Source of the DNA: Salminus brasiliensis
Taxonomy: Eukaryota; Chordata; Actinopteri; Characiformes; Bryconidae
NCBI RefSeq assembly: GCF_030463535.1
Contig: NC_132896.1
Location: forward strand, 27,443,209 to 27,507,208
DNA length: 64,000 bases
Direction: 5' to 3'
Below are positions 23,444 through 51,063 of the stretch, one piece after another. The notes under the pieces are model-generated. The model was not told the DNA's origin. It made no database searches and saw only the letters and a list, made by a program, of their open reading frames with translations. The position numbers were made by a program, and so were the translations under genes. Each line of letters opens with the position of its first letter. Positions within the stretch are counted from its first letter, which is position 1.

Positions 23444-26400
23444 TGTGAGTTGGGATGAGTTAGGATGAATGTGTAGAACAGTGTGAGTTGGGATGAGTTA
23501 GGATGAATGTGTAGAACAGTGTGAGTTGGGATGAGTTAGGATGAATGTGTAGAACAGTATGAGTTGGGATGAATGTGTAGAACAGTGTGAGTTGGGATGA
23601 GTTAGGATGAATGTGTAGAACAGTGTGAGTTGGGATGAATGTTGCAGAACAGTATGAGTTGGGATGAATGTTGTAGAACAGTGTGAGTTGGGATGCATGT
23701 TGTAGAACAGTATGAGTTGGGATGAATGTGTAGAACAGTGTGAGTTGGGATGAGTTAGGATGAATGTGTAGAACAGTGTGAGTTGGGATGAGTTAGGATG
23801 AATGTTGCAGAACAGTGTGAGTTGGGATGAATGTTGTAGAACAGTATGAGTTGGGATGAATGTGTAGAACAGTGTGAGTTGGGATGAGTTAGGATGAATG
23901 TGTAGAACAGTATGAGTTGGGATGAATGTTGTAGAACAGTGTGAGTTGTGATGAATTAGGATGAATGTTGTAGAACAGTGTGAGTTGGGATGAATGTTGT
24001 AGAACAGTGTGAGTTAGGATGAATGTGTAGAACAGTGTGAGTTGGGATGAATGTTGTAGAACAGTGTGAGTTAGGATGAATGTGTAGAACAGTGTGAGTT
24101 AGAATGAATGTGCAGAACAGTGTGAGTTGGGATGAATGTTGTAGAACAGTGTGAGTTAGGATGAATGTGTAGAACAGTGTGAGTTGGGATGAATGTTGTA
24201 GAACAGTGTGAGTTGGGATGAATGTTGTAGAACAGTGTGAGTTAGGATGAATGTGTAGAACAGCGTGAGTTGGGATGAATGTTGTAGAACAGTGTGAGTT
24301 AGGATGAATGTTGCAGAACAGTGTGAGTTGGGATGAATGTTGTAGAACAGTGTGAGTTGGGATGAATGTTGTAGAACAGTGTGAGTTGGGATGAGTTAGG
24401 ATGAATGTGTAGAACAGTGTGAGTTGTGATGAATTAGGATGAATGTGTAGATCAGTGTGAGTTGGGATGAGTTAGGATGAATGTGTAGAACAGTGTGAGT
24501 TGGGATGAATGTTGTAGAACAGTGTGCGTTGGGATGAATGTTGTAGAACAGTGTGCGTTGGGATGAATGTGTAGAACAGTGTGAGTTGGGATGAATGTGT
24601 AGAACAGTATGAGTTGGGATGAGTTAGGATGAATGTGTAGAACAGTATGAGTTGGGATGAATGTTGTAGAACAGTGTGAGTTGGGATGAGTTATGATGAA
24701 TGTTGTAGAACAGTATGAGTTGTGATGAGTTAGGATGAATGTTGTAGAACAGTGTGAGTTGGGATGAATGTTGTAGAACAGTGTGAGTTATGATGAATGT
24801 TGTAGAACAGTGTGAGTTGGGATGAATGTTGTAGAACAGTATGAGTTGTGATGAGTTAGGATGAATGTTGTAGAACAGTATGAGTTGGGATGAATGTTGT
24901 AGAACAGTATGAGTTGGGATGAGTCATGATGAATGTTGTAGAACAGTGTGAGTTAGGATGAATGTGTAGAACAGTGTGAGTTGGGATGAATTAGGATGAA
25001 TGTTGTAGAACAGTGTGAGTTGGGATGAATGTTGTAGAACAGTGTGAGTTAGGATGAATGTGTAGAACAGTGTGAGTTGGGATGAATGTTGTAGAACAGT
25101 GTGAGTTATGATGAATGTGTAGAACAGTGTGAGTTAGAATGAATGTGCAGAACAGTGTGAGTTGGGATGAATTAGGATGAATGTTGTAGAACAGTGTGAG
25201 TTGGGATGAATCTTGTAGAACAATGTGAGTTGGGATGAATCTTGTAGAACAGTGTGAGTTAGGATGAATGTTGTAGAACAGTGTGAGTTGGGATGAATGT
25301 TGTAGAACAGTATGAGTTGGGATGAATGTTGTAAAAAAGTGAGTTGGGATGAATGTGTAGAACAGTGTGAGTTGGGATAAATGTTGTAAAAAAGTGAGTT
25401 GGGATGAATGTGTAGAACAGTGTGAGTTGGGATGAGTTAGGATGAATGTGTAGAACAGTGTGAGTTGGGATGAATGTTGTAGAACAGTATGAGTTGGGAT
25501 GAGTTAGGATGAATGTGTAGAACAGTATGAGTTGGGATGAATTAGGATGAATGTTGTAGAAAAGTGAGTTGGGATGAATGTTGTAGAACAGTGTGAGTTG
25601 GGATGAATGTTGTAGAAAAGTGAGTTGGGATGAATGTTGTAGAACAGTGTGAGTTGGGATGAATGTGTAGAACAGTGTGAGTTGTGATGAGTTGGGATGA
25701 ATGTTGTAGAACAGTGTGAGTTGGGATGAATTTTGTAGAACAGTATGAGTTGGGATGAATGTTGTAGAACAGTATGAGTTGGGATGAGTTAGGATGAATG
25801 TGTAGAACAGTGTGAGTTGGGATGAGTTACGATAAATGTGTAAAACAGTGTGAGTTGGGATGAATGTGTATAACAGTGTGAGTTGGGATGAGTTAGGATG
25901 AATGTTGTAGAACAGTGTGAGTTGGGATGAATGTTGTAGAACAGTGTGAGTTGGGATGAATGTTGTAGAACAGTGTGCGTTGGGATGAATGTATAGAACA
26001 GTGTGAGTTGGGATGAATGTGTAAAACAGCGTGAGTTGGGATGAATGTTGTAGAACAGTATGAGTTGGCATGAATTAGGATGAATGTTGTAGAACAGTAT
26101 GAGTTGGGATGAATGTTGTAGAACAGTGTGAGTTGGGATGAATGTTGTAGAACAGTGTGAGTTGGGATGAATGTTGTAGATCAGTGTGAGTTGGGATGAG
26201 TTAGGATGAATGTTGTAGAACAGTATGAGTTAGGATGAATATTGTAGAACAGTGTGAGTTGGGATGAATGTTGTAGAACAGTATGAGTTGGGATGAGTTG
26301 GAATGAATGTGTATAACAGTGTGAGTTGGGATGAGTTAGGATGAATGTGTAGAACAGTGTGAGTTGGGATGAGTTAGGATGAATGTTGTAGAACAGTGTG

Positions 26401-27691
26401 AGTTGGGATGAATGTTGTAGAACAGTATGAGTTGGGATGAGTTGGAATGAATGTGTAGAACAGTGTGAGTTGGGATGAGTTAGGATGAATGTGTAGAACA
26501 GTGTGAGTTGGGATGAGTTAGGATGAATGTTGTAGAACAGTGTGAGTTGGGATTAATGTTGTAGAACAGTGTGAGTTAGGATGAATGTTGTAGAACAGTG
26601 TGAGTTGGGATTAATGTTGTAGAACAGTGTGAGTTGGGATGAATGTTGTAGAACAGTATGAGTTGGGATGAGTTGGAATGAATGTGTATAACAGTGTGAG
26701 TTGGGATGAGTTAGGATGAATGTGTAGAACAGTGTGAGTTGGGATGAGTTAGGATGAATGTTGTAGAACAGTGTGAGTTGGGATGAATGTTGTAGAACAG
26801 TATGAGTTGGGATGAGTTGGAATGAATGTGTAGAACAGTGTGAGTTGGGATGAGTTAGGATGAATGTGTAGAACAGTGTGAGTTGGGATGAGTTAGGATG
26901 AATGTTGTAGAACAGTGTGAGTTGGGATTAATGTTGTAGAACAGTGTGAGTTAGGATGAATGTTGTAGAACAGTGTGAGTTAGGATGAATGTGTAGAACA
27001 GTGTGAGTTGGGATGAATGTTGTAGAACAGTGTGAGTTAGGATGAATGTGTAGAACAGTGTGAGTTAGGATGAATGTTGTAGAACAGTGTGAGTTAGGAT
27101 GAATGTGTAGAACAGTGTGAGTTGGGATGAGTTGGAATGAATGTGTAGAATAGTGTGAGTTGGGATGAATGTTGTAGAACAGTGTGAGTTAGGATGAATG
27201 TGTAGAACAGTGTGAGTTGGGATGAATGTTGTAGAACAGTGTGAGTTAGGATGAATGTGTAGAACAGTGTGAGTTAGGATGAATGTTGTAGAACAGTGTG
27301 AGTTAGGATGAATGTGTAGAACAGTGTGAGTTGGGATGAATGTTGTAGAACAGTGTGAGTTGGGATGAATGTTGTAGAACAGTGTGAGTTGGGATGAGTT
27401 GGAATGAATGTGTAGAATAGTGTGAGTTGGGATGAGTTAGGATGAATGTGTAGAACAGTGTGAGTTGGGATGAGTTAGGATGAATGTTGTAGAACATTGT
27501 GAGTTGGGATGAGTTAGGATGAATGTTGTAGAACAGTGTGAGTTGGGATGAGTTGGAATGAATGTGTAGAATAGTGTGAGTTGGGATGAGTTAGGATAAA
27601 TGTGTAGAACAGTGTGAGTTGGGATGAGTTAGGATGAATGTGTAGAACAGTGTGAGTTGGGATGAGTTAGGATGAATGTGTAGAACAGTGT
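23444..27691. repeat. 4.25-kb minisatellite with 28/29-bp and 38-bp units
   Basis: The array is built from GTGTGAGTTGGGATGAAT + GTTGTAGAACA (29 bp), a 28-bp variant with GTGTAGAACA, and a 38-bp form with an extra GAGTTAGGAT inside. Units are interleaved irregularly with scattered substitutions. Between 26281 and about 26983, landmarks recur at exactly 375 bp (26281/26656, 26425/26800, 26549/26924), showing a higher-order duplication. The long minus-strand frame 25259-26071 is the repeat read through by chance. Confidence 0.95.
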
Positions 27692-28929
27692 TGATGGGAA
27701 CTTTTATAGTGTGTAACAAAGCGTGTGCAGAAAGCAGGTATGCATCTACAGAGTTAGAAAAGAAGGTCCGCCTTTATGATTTGCCTATTCCTCTTAGTAT
27801 TTGCTATTCTATTTAAAAACAATGGAATCATCAGTGGTAGTGGTTCTTTATCAAATTTTTCAAATGGTTCTATATAGCAAAAAAGGGGTTCCACTATCAT
27901 TATGTGTTGATTCCTTTTTCAGTATTATGTAGAATGAATGCAGCTATAGAAGAAAGGCAAACTGAGAGAAACCAGAGAGAGGGAGGTAGAGCATCTAGAG
28001 TATACAAGTGAGTGAACTCCTTCAGCTCCTCACAAATGGAGTTAATTAGAGGGAGGCTTTGTGTGAAAAGGAGCCGGTGTTTGTTTTGGAGGTTGAGCCT
28101 GATCACCTGGACTGACCTCTGTGCTCTGAAACATGCCCACGCTCACAAAGAGGCTGTAAGGTAAGAAAAACTACTCCACTGTTGGGTATTGTCCACTAGA
28201 CAACATACAAACACACACACGCACATACACATACACATAGAAAAAGCATCATGCATTCAATAAACTAGTATGTACGATCTTCCACCTAGCATTCATTTCA
28301 AACACACACACATACTGTATACAGACATACTGCTGGTAAAGGCTGGTTATCAGGGTCAACATCTGCTTAAGCACAGCCCTGTTATCAGTCTGGGAAAGCT
28401 TTTATTGGCCTGTGAGGTAATGAGATAACTGACCCCATGTAGGGAAGGAGGTGGAAGGCTCTTTCCCCCTCCATGCTATGTTAATTGGCTTGAGGCCTTT
28501 AAAACTGTCCTAACTCCTTCCCTAATACTAACACCAGCAAAAATCACAGGCGGTTTCTGTGGTACTTACTGATTTGCAGGGTATATTTGTGACTGAAAAT
28601 ATGGAGAAATATAAAATCTAATCCATATTGTTAGAGATGGAGTCTTTAAAGGGGAATTCCACCTTTTTTTTTTACGTATTATTAAATTATTGAGATGTAA
28701 ACAACGTCATTCATAGTGGTGTCATGTGAAATGGTGCATTCTCAAGAAGCTTCCTTACTTATTTACAGTGGTGGTGATACTGTTACCCATGATGTCTACC
28801 ATACAAATACTGACCTTTTTATTTGCCATCCAAAATGAGCCAACACATGACATGTATTCACAGTTATACGTAATGTGGAATGACCACAGTGAGTGACCTT
28901 ACTGCGCCCTTCATGCACCCCTTAGCTAA
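27692..28929. other. intergenic, no gene seen
   Basis: No supportable exon. A piece around 27835-27900 (GTTCTTTATC...GGTTCTATATAG) resembles the ends of a small DNA transposon. Confidence 0.55.
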
Positions 28930-29190
28930 TAATGACTTTAAACAGGGGCGTCATTAGACCCAATTTATGTTGCTGTGGCCCACTAAAATCATGGTGATGA
29001 AAAGCAGAACTACCGGACACACCACACAAATTTCCCATAAGGCCCCTCAGCTTATTCCAAAAGCTTCAACAGGTAACGCTAATGCGTTCAGTCAGGGCCA
29101 GTGTATTTCAGTTATTGATCTGAGTAATGGACAATAGTAAATATTTAAAAGAAAGTCAAGAGGACAAGGTAATGATCAGAATCAGAGTCA
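28930..29190 (+). repeat. interspersed repeat family Q (copy 1, left part)
   Basis: CATTAGACCCAATTTA, TTTCCCATAAGGCCCC, AAGCTTCAACAGGTAACGCT and TCAGTCAGGGCCAGTGT have counterparts in the same order at 60415-60570. The similarity resumes at 29745-29870 (TATTTAATGCATGTGTGTGA) opposite 60657-60830. The two copies show one family of about 0.4-0.9 kb, probably interrupted here by later insertions. Confidence 0.6.
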
Positions 29191-29194
29191 GAGA

Positions 29195-29290
29195 GAAAAT
29201 ACTTTATTGATCCCAGGAAGGAAACTGCAGTTGTTACAGTTGCAAACCGCTCATGTAAGAATAAACACTCTATAAAATAAACTGAAAACA
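29195..29290 (+). mobile_element. retroelement 3'-end-like fragment
   Basis: ATACTTTATTGATCCCAGGA ... AACTGCAGTTGTTACAGTTG matches the kind of 3' end I recall for fish LINE-type retroelements. A shorter relative is at about 53725-53750. Too short to classify. Confidence 0.35.
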
Positions 29291-29319
29291 AAAACAAAAA
29301 TTGAGAAAATCTTATATGT

Positions 29320-29331
<12 letters not shown>

Positions 29332-29398
<67 letters not shown>
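29332..29398. repeat. (AT)n microsatellite, ~66 bp
   Basis: Uninterrupted AT repeat of about 33 units. The minus-strand frame across it (poly Ile-Tyr) is an artefact. Confidence 0.95.
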
Positions 29399-29400
<2 letters not shown>

Positions 29401-29871
29401 TGATATGACTATAGTAAAGTGGCATAGTGGTAATAACTGTGATAATAAATATAGAAAATGATTGCACTCGAGTCATTGCACACATATTAAATTGAAGTGA
29501 TAGCTCATAGGTGATTGTAGTTATAGCCACTTATAACTTTGTAACCCTCCAACTATACACAGTAGACCACTAAAGTAAAGGCGTTAATTAAAACTAGTGA
29601 GGTCATCACTTAGGTTAGCATGGGCTTTATTTATGCTAGCTGGTAAAAAGGGGCACTGGTAGCACAAGCTTGCAAAATGAGTGTTGTTTTATGGCCAATA
29701 TAACAGTATGCTTAAAAAAACACATTAATTGTAAAAATATTAATATTTAATGCATGTGTGTGACAATAATAAATAAAATAATATAAAATAATAACAATAA
29801 AAAAATAATGACTAGTAATGTAGTAATGTTATTACTAACATTGTTAAAATATTATTATTATGATTATTACT

Positions 29872-30102
29872 AGAAGTGCCCCTAGCTTTAACCAATACAT
29901 CTCAGGCCAAAACTGTTGTAAACCAACTTAAAACGTTGATCATCCAGGCATCGTATTTATAAGCATTTCTGTGAGTTAGCTTTTAGGGTCATTAAATGCT
30001 TCGAACGTCTGGGTTCAATCTCCACCTCTGCGACACGGACGTGAAGAGACTCAGTAATTTCTCTGGAATGCCACAGTTCCCTAAAAATTCACTCTGAAAG
30101 TG
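29872..30102 (+). repeat. 231-bp direct repeat D, copy 1
   Basis: Runs from AGAAGTGCCCCTAGCTTTAA to CTCTGGAATGCCACAGTTCC and TTCACTCTGAAAGTG. It recurs at 30892-31121 at an offset of about 1020 bp, with roughly four in five positions matching by eye. It holds GGGTTCAATCTCC, similar to a pol III B box, so an old SINE is possible. Confidence 0.85.
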
Positions 30103-30891
30103 TTTGTTTACATATTAGTTACTGCAGAGTTATGCAGAACTTAGGGTTTAGGAACTGCTCCTTTAAAAGGCTGGTTTCTAAGATGTGGACTGGTAAATTT
30201 AGTCCTACACTAATCCATCTTGTTGGACATTTTAATCCTTAAGGAGTTGTTTTCCTTGACCTGGGTGAGTCCGTTAATATTTGTGTACCAACCCTCAAAA
30301 CTTGCACTATTAAGGTTACTATAAACCCTATATTATTAGCGTGTAGTGCACAATTGGGACACAGCCTTAGACTGACAGTATTGCAATACCAGACATGTTT
30401 CACCTTTAGAAATCCTACTTAATTTAGGTTTGGGATTTGTCTGGGTCTTTTGGCTTCTTGAACATCCTGAAGCTTATTATTATTCAGTGACTATTATGTA
30501 GAGATGGAGAATTCAGGTAAGAAAATAGAAAAAAATCCAGAAAGTAAAAATCCACCCCATGTATTTGTTACAAATGTTGGAAAAAGCTTTCTGGACCTAA
30601 ATTTTCCATCTTTACTATTATAGATGCACAAATATAACAAATTGTGTGCTGCTACCATGACCAATACACTACCTAATTGGGACTAAATCCACCTGGATTA
30701 GCATTACTTTAAATATTACATTTCTCTGTAATGCTAATCCATCTGTGCTCCTAAAACAAGGTTCTTCAAGAGTTCTGCAGTAAAGACAGTGATTCCATAA
30801 AGAACCAGGACAGCTAAAAGAGCCATTTTAATGCCAAAATGAGTCTTTACTTGGTGGAATGGTTCTTCATATGCCCCAGTACAAGTAGTCT
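30103..30891. other. spacer between direct repeats D, no gene seen
   Basis: About 790 bp of unique-looking AT-rich sequence. A short repeat fragment (TTCTTCAAGAGTTCTGCAGT ... TAAAGAACC) lies around 30760-30880. Confidence 0.55.
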
Positions 30892-31121
30892 AGAAGTGCC
30901 CCTAGCTTTAAAACAATCTCAGGCCAAAACTGTTGTAAATCAGTGTAAAACATTGGCCATCAGGCATCGTATTTGTTAGCATGTCCTGTGATTTAGCTTT
31001 AGGAGTCATTAAACGCTTCGGACGTCTGGGTCCAATTCACCACTTCTGCGACCCGGATGTGAAGAGACTCGGTCATTTCTCTGGAATGCCACATTCCCCA
31101 ACCAGTTCACTCTGAAAGTGT
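30892..31121 (+). repeat. 230-bp direct repeat D, copy 2
   Basis: Second copy of the segment at 29872-30102, from AGAAGTGCCCCTAGCTTTAA to TTCACTCTGAAAGTG, ending 1.19 kb before the pcdh12 start codon. Confidence 0.85.
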
Positions 31122-31599
31122 TAAATACTTGGTGTCAAAGCTCCGCTCTTAATTGCCTCAACTCAATATTGCAAACAGAGCAGACAGCGAAGGTGAGAGG
31201 TCCCCCCTTAAACCCAAGCACATCTCAGATTTCTGTGTTTCAGAGTGTGACAGAAACAGCAGATAAACTTTGAGACTGGCAAGTCACAAGTGGCCCATGT
31301 GAGTATCAGTGATGGCTATCTGTGTTTGTGCTTGCAGCGGCCCAGACAATACGTCAGCACTTGTAGTAGCGGATCAGGGTTTGGGTCGGGCTCTGGTTTC
31401 AGTTCTCGGGAGACCCTCAGGGTTCTACTTTGGGCACAGCTCTGATCACTGCTGACAGGGGCCACAGACCACTGATCTTAATGTGTTTATTTAGACAAAG
31501 GAGAGAAAGGCAAAGATGCATGACCTGGAGGCAGTGAGTGAGAAAAGAGAGAAGAGGGATCATGTTTCTTTAAAAGCACACTGGAGTTTTTTTTTACTC

Positions 31600-31800
31600 C
31601 TCTCCAGCTTCCTCAGGGCACACTTCTTTTTTTCAAGGGGCGGAGTTTTTGATGGCCCATGCTCTTCCCTCACTTCGTGTGATTGGCCCATGGGCTACCC
31701 CCTCGAATGATCATCCCAGCCCCTAACTTCCACACTTCCACACTTGTGAAAAGTTTGGGAAGCTTGGAAGCAGGAGCTGTGTGTGAGTGAGTAATGCTTT
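31600..31800 (+). promoter_or_regulatory. candidate pcdh12 promoter region
   Basis: A GC box (GGGGCGGA, about 31637), an inverted CCAAT box (GATTGGCC, about 31680) and several GGAA/TTCC ETS-type cores cluster 0.5-0.7 kb before the pcdh12 ATG. The 5' UTR would run from here to 32313, possibly with a small intron. Mammalian PCDH12 is endothelial, which makes ETS sites plausible. No transcription start was seen directly. Confidence 0.3.
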
Positions 31801-32313
31801 TGGATATTGCTGGCTAACAGAGGGAGGCTGTTAGATAGTGGCAAACCGTAGATATCCAGATTTCTTGGTGGTGCTTTATTATAGATATTATTTATATGAT
31901 TAATGGTGGTTTTTATGTGGTAGACCGTAGCAGAAGCTGAATTTTAGAGACTGATGATGTTCTCAGGGCTGGATCCACTGATTGTGAAGTGAACAATCTG
32001 AATTGATCTAATTAATTGGGTATATTTATCATTTCAGCATAAATATTACTGTATTTGTACTGTAACTGCTATGCTATTACTGTGAGTTGTACTGTAACTT
32101 GAGTAATTGCTGCATTTAATTGACTTTAGGATTTAAATATTCTTGTTAAAGTCATAAAACTGTGGCAGCTTGAGACCTTGAGAAATCGTGTGGAAGCGGA
32201 TAGTGTTAACAGAGGCCCATCAGTATTGAATAGCTGGGTTTTAGATTCCTGTTCGGATACTAGAATGCTTATCTGAGGTTTTAGGATAGATAACTAGAAG
32301 CTCACACACAGCC

Positions 32314-47788
<15,475 letters not shown>

Positions 47789-48050
47789 AAGACTCCAGAT
47801 GTCCCCAACAGTGCATTGTGCCACACCAAACCCTTATTGACGGTTTAGTGATGGTGAACCTTGCCCACAATGACATGATTTTTTTTGGACTTCCCTTCCA
47901 GCTTATTGAACTTTGCATCTACAGATAAATGCATACCCCAAATACTGGCTTAATGAGGGAAGTGAGGCGCAGTAAGTCTAAAAAAAATGGACTGACCTTT
48001 CCAAGCGTGGAACATGGAATATGTTCAGATGGGACAGTTTGTTGCCCGAA

Positions 48051-48310
48051 CAGCTTGAATGCTAGGGAGCTAAGTTAACTAAACTTCACCACAGCTAAAT
48101 TACACTTAGCTAACTAGTGGATGGCTCTGTTACTAGGGTGAAGTAAGCTAACATCAGTCAATGTTAGTCACGTTACACATTGCTTAGCAGCAGAATGCTC
48201 TGCCATGAGGATAAAGTATACTAGCATTAGTTAATGTTGGCTAAGTTACACTTAGCAAAGTCATGGACTGCTCAGCTATCAGGACAAAGTAAGCTAGCGT
48301 TGATGTTGAT
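48051..48310. repeat. degenerate ~72-bp tandem repeat in pcdh12 3' UTR
   Basis: Blocks starting GTGAAGTAAGCTAACAT (48138), GATAAAGTATACTAGCAT (48210) and GACAAAGTAAGCTAGCGT (48283) are spaced 72-73 bp, each with TTAGTTAATGTTAGCTAAG- and TTACACTTAGC-like sequence. About 3.5 worn copies. Confidence 0.75.
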
Positions 48311-49442
48311 TTCAATTTGAGACGCTGCAGTTTCCTGAAATCATGTGCAGTTAGCATGCACGCACAGCGACGAAATGATTAGGCATGGCTAACCAACGCT
48401 AGCCGAAACTGTCTTGTTTGGTTGATTGATGGGGCAATTTTTTCGCCATGGGTTTAGGCGTAAATTTGGAATGTGTCTCAGGACATAGTCGGAAATCTAC
48501 AGTTTTCTAGAATCAAATCAGTGATTCCAGGGCCTCCATCAACCACTTTGAGAACCAACTTGGAATTCCCAAGAAACTCAAGTACTCAAGAAAAGTCCAG
48601 GAATGCTTACCTTTTCTGGAATCGTAATGCAGAGAAAATCCAGTACAGTACAGTTGTGTGTTCACCTATGTTCCTATTTTTTTCCGCTTGGTCTGTCTGG
48701 CACAGGCCAAGACTGAGGCGAAATCCAAAAGTCATATCTTCAACTTTGTGAACTTTGTGCAACAGAGAGAAAGAGATGAGATAAGAAGACAGAGGACTTG
48801 GTTTCCGCAGCTTCATGTTGTAACCCAGCTGTTTCATCACTTTGCAAGAGCATGGTTGTGGGCAGCGTCTGCAGTGGAGCTTTTCTCACAAAGTAGTTTA
48901 TGGAACGCAGCCTATGGTTTGGTATGGGCCTGGAGAAGGAAACGGTTCTTTGTCTTTACTGAAGACTAAACAGCAAGAGGACCAAGTCCTGTCTCTGAGG
49001 AGGAATGTGTGAACCTTTCTACCACAATGGATCGCGAGTAGCATGGCTTCCTCTGCCATAGCCAGACCCTGAGTGACCCCCACTTCTGATTATTATTTCA
49101 CACTCCTCATTTGTAAATACTCTACTGAATGGAAAGTACAAGGTTTGTGGAATTCTGAAGGATTCTAGTGTACCATAAACATAATATGGGTTTTTAAGCA
49201 CCGCAGGCACTGGGGTGGTTCAATGTCTGACAATTGCAATGAAAAAAAACAACAACAAAAAAGAACCCCAACTTTCCAGATGATCTGCAGGAACTACATA
49301 GGAAAGGTGCCATAAGTTATTGATTCTGAAGATGTACATTGTTGTGTTTCAGTATGCCATATTAGGACATCTGTGGTGCTTTTGTTTATGTGAATAACTG
49401 ACCAGCACTTTGTATATACACCTTTTTGTACCATTTGAACAA

Positions 49443-49448
49443 AATAAA
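49443..49448 (+). promoter_or_regulatory. poly(A) signal of pcdh12
   Basis: AATAAA followed by TTTTTGAAAC; the first canonical signal after the pcdh12 stop. Confidence 0.55.
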
Positions 49449-49468
49449 CATTTTTGAAACATTTCTGA

Positions 49469-49854
49469 AAAGTCTATCCATTCACTGATCACCACAACTG
49501 TAAACTTGAGAAGCTGGACTGAGGAGAACTGTTGTTTGGAATATAACTGGTTGTGTGATCCATGAAAATGCAAATATAAGAGCCACGACTCCCACACTGC
49601 TGAAAGAGTCACTGTTCACTTTCAACCACACTGTGGAACAAAATACACACAGTCTGCAACCTAGTGGTTGTCACACGTATTGCAGCTTGAACAACTCACT
49701 GTGTTGAAATACTCAGACAAATACTTACATTTCACAAGTAAAGCCATCAAAAGATCTTGACTAATGTTATTGAAGGAAAACACAAGAGCTTTGAATTACA
49801 GAGATTTTATTTGAAGCCATTTCTCTTGGTGCATTCAGCCTGAAATATCTATCT

Positions 49855-49887
<33 letters not shown>

Positions 49888-50748
49888 CCTTTATTGTCAC
49901 TCTGAGGTACATTATGTGTGACCATCATTTTCAATGTAGCCCAGCCTTTACAATAAACAGAAATAAACATAATATTGTATCAACTTTGTTAATGGACTAG
50001 TCTTGAGAGACGGCCCACACCTCAAACTCCTTCTCCATCTCCCCATAAATACCCTCAAGTTCTACTTCAACCTAGTGATGGAACAACTTCGCACACACCA
50101 CATGTTTGGTGGGGTGCAGTATTCACAAACCCTCCAAATCCTCCAAAAGCCACCCTGAACTACAGCCCAAAAGACTACAGAGTTCTTACCATGTCCTTGG
50201 GCGGGGTCCATACTAGCAAAAGATGGCAATAGCAATGGAGGTAAAAGAGCAAATTAAAAACATTCAAGAGAAAATCATTTGAGCGTAACTGATATAAAAT
50301 TCTGAAATTAGTAAGAGAGTGAAAAATACATCATAATAATTATTTTAAAAAGGATTTTTAAGAATTTAGCAATTAATAAGCCAAAATGACATAAAGAAAA
50401 AAGGTTAAAAATAACAAAATAAACAAAAAACAGCCAAATAAAACGATAATATTTAAAACAAAATGTAGGAACAAACAAGAACTATTAACAGACTAAAATA
50501 TTACTAAAATAATAGTAATAATAAAAATAATAAACACAAGTAAAAATATGTTTTGTAACTAATAATAAGTTACAAAATATAAAAGGAATAAAACAAAATA
50601 AATAATTAAAAAATACAATTAAAATCAAGTGAAAATACTCCCAAATGTAAAGGGCAGCTGATTTTTCCAAGAATGTAGATAAATAATATCAGTAAAAAAA
50701 AACTGAACCAGTACAATAAAAAAATTGTACCCGCACCCCCCAATATCA
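49469..50748. other. tail-to-tail intergenic region and 3' UTR of the methyltransferase gene
   Basis: No gene on either strand. (CAAT)n repeat at 49853-49887, then CTTTATTGTCACTCTGAGGT resembling a retroelement 3' end. 50260-50720 is very A-rich. Minus-strand AATAAA signals read at 49806-49811 and about 49893 could end the methyltransferase transcript. Confidence 0.5.
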
Positions 50749-51063
50749 TTAGCTTACTTCCCCCTGGGAATGTGTGGGCATATGGCAGTGGATCTCTACC
50801 ATGTCTTTAAACTGGTGACCTATGTCATACTGCTGAGGCCTAGCAGTGACATGCTCCAGCAAGGCCTGAGCTCCAGGTTCCAGAGTCCCGTTGAGCAGCA
50901 GGACGCAGCGGGCAGACAGGAGCTTCCCTCTCTGCAGGGCCAGCAGGTCCGGCAGGTACTGCTCAGGGTCATGGTCCATCACAACCAGGTCTAAACAGCT
51001 CTCGCCTAGTTGAGACGGTAAGCTGGAGATGGCTTCGGCTGAGGAGCAGGTCAGTACCTGGAA
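50749..51063 (-). CDS. tomt: methyltransferase terminal coding exon
   Basis: Minus-strand exon from acceptor ttcctcag to TAA at 50749. Begins FQVLTCSSAEAISSLPSQLG and holds the MDHDPEQYLPDL segment where COMT has its metal Asp and catalytic Lys. The C-terminus (HCHMPTHSQGEVS) is shorter than in COMT. Confidence 0.8.
   Translation of the reverse strand, partial: FQVLTCSSAEAISSLPSQLGESCLDLVVMDHDPEQYLPDLLALQRGKLLSARCVLLLNGTLEPGAQALLEHVTARPQQYDIGHQFKDMVEIHCHMPTHSQGEVS

Larger units (their letters stand above)
47789..49468 (+). other. pcdh12 3' UTR
   Basis: 1.7 kb between the stop codon and the first AATAAA at 49443-49448. Holds a degenerate 72-bp tandem repeat (48051-48310). Short frames inside it have no support. 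Confidence 0.55.

Noticed and set aside
25259-26071. 270-residue minus-strand open frame of repeated SSQLTLFYTFIPTHTVLQ-type units
   Set aside because: It is the minisatellite translated. Unit lengths are not multiples of three, and the frame is open by chance because the repeat lacks stops in several frames.
23444-27691. Array that superficially resembles a CRISPR locus (28-38 bp repeats)
   Set aside because: There are no unique spacers, units abut one another, and the context is vertebrate.
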